Of a DNA stretch of 28,194 nt, positions 22,092 through 28,194 are shown piece after piece. How positions within the stretch are numbered: position 1 is the stretch's first letter; every line of letters starts with the position of its first letter. Source of the DNA: an uncultured Oscillospiraceae bacterium. Lineage in GTDB: Bacteria > Bacillota > Clostridia > Oscillospirales > Acutalibacteraceae. The position numbers were made by a program, and so were the translations under genes. The notes beneath the pieces are model-generated. The model was given only the letters and a program-made list of their open reading frames with translations, ran no database searches and had not been told where the DNA came from. The stretch lies in NCBI GenBank assembly GCA_900549755.1, contig URPQ01000020.1, positions 1-28,194 on the forward strand. The letters run 5' to 3'.

Positions 22092-25000
22092 TTAATACTC
22101 TGTTATACCGTTATACACAAGCACTGCATTTCCGGTTAAAATTATGCGCTCGGGCGTATAATTCACGGTAAGGTCGCCGCCCTTGACTTTAACGGTTATA
22201 TCCTCGCCGGCTTTGCACTTGCCGTTTTTAACCGCGGCGGCAACCGCCGCGCAGGCACCCGTGCCGCAGGCGCAGGTTTCGCCGTTGCCGCGCTCCCATA
22301 CCCGCATTTTAAGCATATTTGAATTAACCACCCGCACAAACTCGGTGTTGATGCGCTCGGGGAACATTTCCGAATTTTCAAACTGCGGACCTATTGCTTC
22401 AACGTCTGCTGTCTCCACATTATCGCAAAATACCACGCAATGCGGGTTGCCCACGTTTACGCAGGTAATGTTATAGTGCTGCCCCGCGATTTTAACGGGG
22501 TAATCCACTATTTCGTCCGCGTCAATAGCAGAGGGCAGAGCCTTTGCGGAAAAATCAGCCTTGCCCATATTAACCGATACAAGCGTGACCTTTCCGCCCG
22601 AGGTATAAACTTTCAGCTTTTTTATGCCGCTTGCGGTCTCAACCGAAATTTCATCACTTGATACAAAGCCGTTATCGTAAAGATATTTTGCGGTGCAGCG
22701 TATGCAGTTGCCCGCCATTTTACCTTCGGAGCCGTCTTTATTATATATGCGCATTTTAGCGTCTGCCACGGCTGAATTTTCAATAAGCACAATGCCGTAG
22801 CCGCCTATACCCGTGCTGCGGTCGCAAAGGCTTATGCAAAGCGATTCGGGGCAGGATACCGAATTATCGAAATTTTCTATAAATATATAGTCGTCGCCCG
22901 TGCCCTGCATTTTTGCAAATTTAAGCGGTCGGCGGCTTTTTCGCATATTGTTGATATCCACAAGCTCGGTGTTTTGCTCGGTATAGCGGCTTGCAATAAT
23001 ATCCGCCAAGGCGTTTGCCGTGTCAAGCGAGGTAAAGCAGGGAATGGAAAGCTGCAAAGCGCGGCGGTGCAGGGCAATGTAATCGTCCACCGTTGAGTCC
23101 ATTAAGGCGCCGGTGTAGATTATATAGCTTATATCGCCGTTTTCAAGCAGCCTGAATGCGTTGTCGCTTTCCCTTATTCCTGCAATTTCAGTGACCGGAA
23201 TACCAAGGCTTTTTACGGTTTCGGCAGTCTCGCGCGTGGCGTAAAGTTTAAATTTCAAGTCATACAGCTTTTTTGCAAGGGATAAAACCTCGGGCTGGTC
23301 GTGCGTGTCTACGCTTATAAGCACGCCCGCGTCGCCGCCCGAAAGAGCGGAGCGGCACTTCATTCCCGCAGAGGTAAGCCCCTTAAACAGTGCCTCGTTA
23401 AGGGTCTTGCCAAGCCCCAAAACCTCGCCTGTCGATTTCATTTCGGGTCCTAAATAGGAGTTGACGTCGCTTAATTTTTCAAACGAGAAAACAGGCACCT
23501 TAACCGCGAAATACGGCGGTGTTTTGTGCAGCCCCGTACCGCATCCTATTTCTTTAAGGGTTGCGCCCGTCATCACGCGCGAGGCAATATCTACCATTGA
23601 AACGCCCGTTACCTTGCTTATATACGGCACGGTGCGCGAGGCGCGAGGGTTGACCTCAATAACATACAGCTCGTTATTGTATATAAGGTACTGTATATTC
23701 ACAAGCCCTTTTGTGCCGAGCGCCAGCGCTAATTTTTCGGAGCAGTCTGTTATTCTGCCCATCATTTTATCGTCAATGTTATAAGGCGGGTAAACGGCAA
23801 TGGAATCGCCGCTGTGAACGCCCGCGCGCTCAATGTGCTGCATAACGCCGGGAATAAGCACGTCCTTACCGTCGGATATAACGTCTACCTCCAACTCCTT
23901 GCCCGCCATATATTTATCAACAAGCACGGGGTTTGAAATGCCGCCCGATAAAATGCGCTCCATATAAACGCGCACCTCGTCTGCGTTGTGCACGATTTTC
24001 ATATTCTGCCCGCCTATAACGTAAGAGGGGCGCAAAAGCACGGGGTAACCCAAGGTCTCGGCGGCGTTTAACGCCTCTTCTAAGGTGTTTACGCCGAATC
24101 CGCGCGGGCGCTTTATGCCGAATTTTTCAAGCAGTTCATCAAACCGCTCGCGGTCCTCGGCAAGGTCTATGCCCTCGGCGGAGGTGCCTAATATTTTAAT
24201 GCCGTTATCGTTTAAAAATTTTGTAAGCTTAATTGCGGTCTGACCGCCGAAAGCCACCACAACGCCTACGGGCTTTTCCACCCTTATAATATTCATAACG
24301 TCTTCTTCGCACAAGGGCTCAAAATAAAGGCGGTCGGCGGTGTCGTAATCGGTCGAAACGGTTTCGGGGTTGTTGTTTACTATAACCACGTCATAGCCCA
24401 AATTTTTAAGCGTCCAAACGCAGTGAACCGAGGAATAGTCGAACTCTATTCCCTGCCCTATTCTTATAGGCCCCGAACCCAAAACCATAATAACGGGCTT
24501 ACCCGAGCGCTTAAAGGCGCGCGCCTCGCACTCGCAGTCCCGCGTGGAATAAAAATACGGGGTTACAGCGTCAAACTCCGCGCCGCAGGTATCAACCATT
24601 TTATAAACGGCGGCGGTTTCGGGTAATATATCTGCGCCCGAAAGCCTTTTTAAAGCCTTATCGGTGTAGCCGAGGCGTTTACCCTTAAAGTATAATTCCT
24701 CGGTAATACCGTTTTGGGTTTCCTTTTCAAACTCGGCTAAATTCAAAAGCTTGTAAAGGAAGAATTTATCAATCCGCGTAATTTCATGTATTTCATCTAC
24801 CGAAATTCCGCTTTTAAGCGCCTCAAACACGGTAAATAAACGGCGGTCGTCGGTATTATAAAGCCTTTCTTTTACGGGTTTATCGGAAAGCGGGGCGGCG
24901 TTTAAGGTATCAAGCGATATTTCGGCGCCCCTTACCGCTTTCATAATGCCCTCTTCAAAGCTTTGGGCTATAGCCATAACCTCGCCCGTTGCTTTCATTT

Positions 25001-26123
25001 GCGTGCCGAGGGTGCGCGGCGAGCCTGCAAACTTTTCAAACGGCCACTTCGGCAGCTTTACCACAACATAATCAAGCGCAGGCTCAAAGCAGGCGCAGGT
25101 TTTGCCGGTAATATCGTTTGTGATTTCATCCAAGGTATAGCCGAGGGCTATTTTGGTGGTTATTTTCGCAATCGGGTAGCCCGTTGCCTTTGAGGCGAGC
25201 GCCGAAGAGCGCGAAACGCGGGGGTTGACCTCAATTACCGCGTAGTCAAAGCTATCGGGCGATAAGGCAAACTGGCAGTTGCACCCGCCCACAATGCCGA
25301 GCGCGGTTATAATGTTAAGCGCGGCGCTGCGCAGCATTTGGTACTCTTTATCGGAAAGTGTCAATGCGGGGGCTACAACAATGCTGTCGCCTGTGTGAAC
25401 GCCCACCGGGTCAAAGTTTTCCATACTGCAAACGGCAATAACGTTGCCTGCCGAATCGCGCATAGTTTCAAACTCAATTTCTTTCCACCCGAAAATGTAT
25501 TTTTCAACCAGTATCTGGGTAATGGGGGATAAATCAAGCCCCGTTTTGGCTATTGTTTTAAGCTCATCGGCACTGTTTGCAACGCCGCCGCCCGCTCCGC
25601 CTAAGGTAAACGCGGGGCGCACTATAACGGGGTAGCCTATTTTATCGGCAATGCCAAGCGCGGTGGGCACGTCGTTTGCAATGTCCGACGGAACGGTAGG
25701 CTCGCCAATTTCCTGCATAGTTTCCTTAAAAAGCTGCCTGTCCTCCGCTTTGTCAATAGCCTCGGCGTTAGTGCCTATAAGGCGGACGTTGTTCTGCTGC
25801 AAAAAGCCCTCTTTATCAAGCTGCATTGCAATAGTAAGCCCTGTCTGCCCGCCTAAGGACGCTAAAAGACTATCCGGCTTTTCCTTTAAAATAATGCGCT
25901 TTACCGTTTCCTCGGTAAGCGGCTCTAAGTAAATTTCGTCGGCAAGGGCTTTATCGGTCATAATGGTGGCGGGGTTTGAATTTACAAGCACAACGTTAAC
26001 GCCTGCGTTTTTTAAAACGCGGCAGGCTTGCGCGCCGGCATAGTCAAATTCCGCCGCCTGACCTATAACAATAGGACCCGAGCCTATTACCATTACCTTT
26101 TTGATATTTTTATCAAGCGGCAT
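22092..26123 (-). CDS. carB: Fusion: carbamoyl-phosphate synthase large subunit plus DAP epimerase-like domain
   Basis: Residues 1-1066 are a full CarB, which makes carbamoyl phosphate from bicarbonate, ammonia and two ATP for arginine and pyrimidines. Its two homologous halves begin VMVIGSGPIVIGQAAEFDYAG and VMVLGSGPIRIGQGIEFDYS, each with an ATP-grasp fold, followed by an MGS-like regulatory domain to about 1050. Residues 1067-1343 (22092-22925) are a complete diaminopimelate epimerase-type domain: KMQGTGDDY, YNKDGSEG, NVGNPHCVVF, INTEFV, ERGNGETCACGTGA. The linker is short (NNMRKSRRP). The first catalytic Cys of DapF is Ala1137 here; the second is present as Cys1286. M1060 could be an internal start but has no clear ribosome site. 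carA abuts upstream (TAAATG). Confidence 0.95.
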   Translation of the reverse strand: MPLDKNIKKVMVIGSGPIVIGQAAEFDYAGAQACRVLKNAGVNVVLVNSNPATIMTDKALADEIYLEPLTEETVKRIILKEKPDSLLASLGGQTGLTIAMQLDKEGFLQQNNVRLIGTNAEAIDKAEDRQLFKETMQEIGEPTVPSDIANDVPTALGIADKIGYPVIVRPAFTLGGAGGGVANSADELKTIAKTGLDLSPITQILVEKYIFGWKEIEFETMRDSAGNVIAVCSMENFDPVGVHTGDSIVVAPALTLSDKEYQMLRSAALNIITALGIVGGCNCQFALSPDSFDYAVIEVNPRVSRSSALASKATGYPIAKITTKIALGYTLDEITNDITGKTCACFEPALDYVVVKLPKWPFEKFAGSPRTLGTQMKATGEVMAIAQSFEEGIMKAVRGAEISLDTLNAAPLSDKPVKERLYNTDDRRLFTVFEALKSGISVDEIHEITRIDKFFLYKLLNLAEFEKETQNGITEELYFKGKRLGYTDKALKRLSGADILPETAAVYKMVDTCGAEFDAVTPYFYSTRDCECEARAFKRSGKPVIMVLGSGPIRIGQGIEFDYSSVHCVWTLKNLGYDVVIVNNNPETVSTDYDTADRLYFEPLCEEDVMNIIRVEKPVGVVVAFGGQTAIKLTKFLNDNGIKILGTSAEGIDLAEDRERFDELLEKFGIKRPRGFGVNTLEEALNAAETLGYPVLLRPSYVIGGQNMKIVHNADEVRVYMERILSGGISNPVLVDKYMAGKELEVDVISDGKDVLIPGVMQHIERAGVHSGDSIAVYPPYNIDDKMMGRITDCSEKLALALGTKGLVNIQYLIYNNELYVIEVNPRASRTVPYISKVTGVSMVDIASRVMTGATLKEIGCGTGLHKTPPYFAVKVPVFSFEKLSDVNSYLGPEMKSTGEVLGLGKTLNEALFKGLTSAGMKCRSALSGGDAGVLISVDTHDQPEVLSLAKKLYDLKFKLYATRETAETVKSLGIPVTEIAGIRESDNAFRLLENGDISYIIYTGALMDSTVDDYIALHRRALQLSIPCFTSLDTANALADIIASRYTEQNTELVDINNMRKSRRPLKFAKMQGTGDDYIFIENFDNSVSCPESLCISLCDRSTGIGGYGIVLIENSAVADAKMRIYNKDGSEGKMAGNCIRCTAKYLYDNGFVSSDEISVETASGIKKLKVYTSGGKVTLVSVNMGKADFSAKALPSAIDADEIVDYPVKIAGQHYNITCVNVGNPHCVVFCDNVETADVEAIGPQFENSEMFPERINTEFVRVVNSNMLKMRVWERGNGETCACGTGACAAVAAAVKNGKCKAGEDITVKVKGGDLTVNYTPERIILTGNAVLVYNGITEY

Positions 26124-27173
26124 TTATTTCCCCTCCATAAGTTTTATAAAACGGTCGAATAAAAAAGCCGTATCGCGCGGGCCCGAGCAGGCCTCGGGGT
26201 GAAACTGCACCGAAAAAGCCTTAATATCGGGGTAATTTATGCCCTCGCAGGTGCCGTCATTCGCGTTAATAAAGCTGATTTCGCCCTTTTTAACGCTGTC
26301 CGACACAACCGCATAGCCGTGGTTCTGGCTTGTAATATAGGTGCGCGCGCCGTTTACTTCCTTTACGGGCTGGTTTACGCCGCGGTGACCGTATTTAAGC
26401 TTTTCGGTGCGAGCGCCCAAAGCAAGGCTTAAAAGCTGATGACCGAGACAAATGCCGAATATAGGCACATTGCCCGCAAGCTTTTTAATCTCGTTTATTT
26501 GGTAGGTGTTTTCCGCAGGGTCGCCCGGTCCGTTTGATAGCATAACGCCGTCGGGGTTTAATTTTAAAATATCCTCTGCGGCGGTAAGAGCCGACACGAC
26601 GGTTACTTTACAGTTGCGCTTTGCAAGCTCCCTTATAATATTGTGCTTTGCGCCGTAGTCTATAAGGGCAACACTGTATTTTCCGTCTTCATTATAAACG
26701 GCGCTTTGTTTGCAGGTGACGTTTTCAACCGCGTTTAAAATTTTATAGCTTTTAATAAATTCCAAATCGGCGGGAATTTCGTCAGCCACGGCGGCATTCA
26801 TTACGCCCTTTTCGCGTATTCTTTTTGTAACCGCCCTTGTATCTATTCCGCAAATGCCGGGTATGCCCTTTTCCTTTAAAAAGGTATCAAGCGTTTTTTG
26901 GCAGCGGAAATTTGAGGGCTCTTCGCACACCTCGCGCACGGCGTACGCCTTTACCGAGCACTCGCCTTCAAAATCCTCTTCTATTATGCCGTAATTGCCT
27001 ATAAGCGGAAAGGTTTGCAAAACTATCTGACCGAAATAGCTTTCGTCTGTCAGCGTTTCAATATAGCCGCACATTCCGGTTGTAAAAACAAGCTCGCCCA
27101 CGGCGGGTACGTCCGCCCCGAACGCCTTGCCCTCAAAAACCGTTCCGTCCTCTAAAATTAAATATCTTTTCAT
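26124..27173 (-). CDS. carA: Carbamoyl-phosphate synthase small (glutaminase) subunit
   Basis: Hydrolyses glutamine and channels ammonia to CarB. The 349 residues give an N-terminal CPSase small-chain domain (LEDGTVFEGKAFG, ELVFTTGMCGYIETLTDESY, CGIDTRAVTKRIREKG) and a C-terminal class I glutamine amidotransferase domain with the nucleophile Cys242 in GICLGHQLLSLALG and His325/Glu327 in QFHPEACSGP. All three catalytic residues are present, so it is a functional glutaminase by sequence. It starts four bases after argF ends, and its stop is directly followed by the carB ATG. With argF upstream, the set is probably arginine-oriented, though one CPSase often serves pyrimidines too. Confidence 0.96.
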   Translation of the reverse strand: MKRYLILEDGTVFEGKAFGADVPAVGELVFTTGMCGYIETLTDESYFGQIVLQTFPLIGNYGIIEEDFEGECSVKAYAVREVCEEPSNFRCQKTLDTFLKEKGIPGICGIDTRAVTKRIREKGVMNAAVADEIPADLEFIKSYKILNAVENVTCKQSAVYNEDGKYSVALIDYGAKHNIIRELAKRNCKVTVVSALTAAEDILKLNPDGVMLSNGPGDPAENTYQINEIKKLAGNVPIFGICLGHQLLSLALGARTEKLKYGHRGVNQPVKEVNGARTYITSQNHGYAVVSDSVKKGEISFINANDGTCEGINYPDIKAFSVQFHPEACSGPRDTAFLFDRFIKLMEGK

Positions 27174-27177
27174 ACTT

Positions 27178-28164
27178 TTAACCCAAGGTTGCCGCCATAA
27201 CGGCTTTTATTGTGTGCATGCGGTTTTCTGCCTCGTCGAACACTACCGACTGCGGAGACTCGAAAACGCCGTCGGTCACTTCAAAGGCGGGCATATTGAA
27301 CTTTTCGCCCATTTCCTTGCCCACACCCGTTTTATGGTCGTGAAAAGCGGGCAGGCAGTGCATAAATATTGCCGTTTCTTTGGCGTTTGCCATTATTTTT
27401 TCGTTTACCTGATAGGGCGAAAGCGCTTTTATTCGCTCCTCCCATACTTCAACCGGTTCACCCATAGATACCCAAACGTCGGTATAAATAACGTCGGCGT
27501 TCTTTGTGGCTTTTACGGGGTCTGTTTCAAAGTGCAGCTCTGCGCCGCTTGCGGCTGCTATTTCCTTGCAGGTATTTATAAGCGCTTTGTCGGGGAAATA
27601 GCTTTCGGGCGCGCAGGCGGTAAAGTTAAGCCCCATTTTAGCGCAGCCCACCATAAGCGAGTTGCCCATATTGTAGCGCGCGTCCCCCATATAAACAAAG
27701 TTTACGCCTTTGAGCTTACCCAAATGCTCTTTTATTGTAAGAAAATCGGCTAATATCTGCGTGGGGTGAAATTCGTTTGTAAGCCCGTTCCAAACGGGCA
27801 CGCCCGCATATTTTGCAAGCTCTTCCACAATTTCCTGCCCGTAGCCGCGGTATTCAATGCCGTCAAACATTCTGCCTAATACCCTTGCGGTATCGGCAAT
27901 GCTTTCTTTTTTGCCTATCTGCGAGCCTGCGGGGTCAAGGTAGGTCACACCCATACCGAGGTCATGCGCCGCAACCTCAAAGCTGCAGCGGGTTCTGGTG
28001 CTTGTTTTTTCAAAAATAAGGGCAATGTTTTTGCCGCTGCACAATGTGTGCGGTATGCCGTTTTTCTTTTTGTATTTAAGCTCCGCCGCTAAATCGATAA
28101 GGCAGGCTATTTCCTCTGCCGAAAAATCAAGCAGCTTTAAAAAGTTTTTTCCCTTTAAATCCAT
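27178..28164 (-). CDS. argF: Ornithine carbamoyltransferase
   Basis: Joins carbamoyl phosphate and ornithine to form citrulline in arginine synthesis. The 328 residues show the carbamoyl-phosphate loop STRTRC (55-60), HPTQ (133-136), the SMG loop in DVWVSMGEP, and HCLPAFH with the catalytic Cys270. These separate it from aspartate carbamoyltransferase. GAGGTG lies eight bases before the ATG. It heads the argF-carA-carB unit, which makes and uses carbamoyl phosphate in one operon and so points to biosynthesis; the arginine deiminase type usually sits with arcA and arcC. The promoter and any ArgR box are beyond the right edge. Confidence 0.95.
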   Translation of the reverse strand: MDLKGKNFLKLLDFSAEEIACLIDLAAELKYKKKNGIPHTLCSGKNIALIFEKTSTRTRCSFEVAAHDLGMGVTYLDPAGSQIGKKESIADTARVLGRMFDGIEYRGYGQEIVEELAKYAGVPVWNGLTNEFHPTQILADFLTIKEHLGKLKGVNFVYMGDARYNMGNSLMVGCAKMGLNFTACAPESYFPDKALINTCKEIAAASGAELHFETDPVKATKNADVIYTDVWVSMGEPVEVWEERIKALSPYQVNEKIMANAKETAIFMHCLPAFHDHKTGVGKEMGEKFNMPAFEVTDGVFESPQSVVFDEAENRMHTIKAVMAATLG

Positions 28165-28194
28165 TTTTTACACCTCGCAGGCTTTCTTTAATTT

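Noticed and set aside
22926..22946. Separate translation of DapF from M1060
   Set aside because: No purine-rich ribosome site at suitable distance and no stop codon ending CarB; kept only as an alternative.
27127..27753. 208-codon plus-strand frame
   Set aside because: It lies antisense to argF and carA, has no plausible domains, and both opposite frames are clear conserved enzymes.

Overview
The window looks like core chromosome of a Gram-positive, low-to-mid GC member of the Clostridia, most likely an Oscillospirales/Ruminococcaceae-type gut Firmicute. This placement is inferred from family types and gene order: cdaA-cdaR, a YtvI-like permease, a DUF421/DUF4363 pair, a UPF0735 ACT protein with hom and lysC, and strong AGGAGG-type ribosome sites with TTGACA/TATAAT promoters. 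No search could be run. I saw no rRNA, tRNA, CRISPR array, phage gene or transposase. No gene-free stretch exceeds 300 bases; the longest, 2971-3229, holds a leader-peptide attenuator.

Layout. Positions 1-12419 are all on the minus strand. Read in the direction of transcription they give: a YtvI-like permease; a DUF3343 protein with a cysteine desulfurase; cdaA-cdaR (c-di-AMP synthesis); a small unknown membrane protein with recD2, comF and an mreB homologue; then an aromatic amino acid operon (aminotransferase, pheA, aroB cut by the window edge). Positions 12549-15435 are on the plus strand: an ACT regulator, hom and lysC. A structured, repeat-rich spacer (15436-15627) follows. Next comes a minus-strand ECF sigma factor with a putative membrane anti-sigma factor, divergent from plus-strand trxB, DUF421 and DUF4363 genes. 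Positions 19627-22038 hold a polar amino acid ABC importer on the plus strand. A strong bidirectional terminator separates it from the minus-strand argF-carA-carB operon that runs to the right edge.

The main points of interest are these. (1) The aromatic operon is preceded by a consensus promoter, a 22-residue ORF with 8 Phe/Tyr codons, and an intrinsic terminator, which is the layout of ribosome-mediated attenuation. (2) CarB is fused in frame to a complete diaminopimelate epimerase-like domain, and that domain has Ala where the first catalytic Cys is expected. (3) lysC carries a well-placed internal ribosome site and ATG at codon 247, as in the alpha/beta aspartokinase of Bacillus. (4) Two near-identical 37-bp promoter elements lie 3.8 kb apart. 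(5) Several intergenic hairpins fold better on the mRNA strand than on the opposite strand, because their G.U pairs become A/C mismatches there.

Functionally the window brings together aromatic (aroB, pheA, aminotransferase), aspartate-family (lysC, hom, DapF domain) and arginine/pyrimidine (argF, carAB) biosynthesis, plus an importer whose promoter carries ArgR-like sites. Alongside are c-di-AMP signalling, DNA repair/competence and thiol redox genes.
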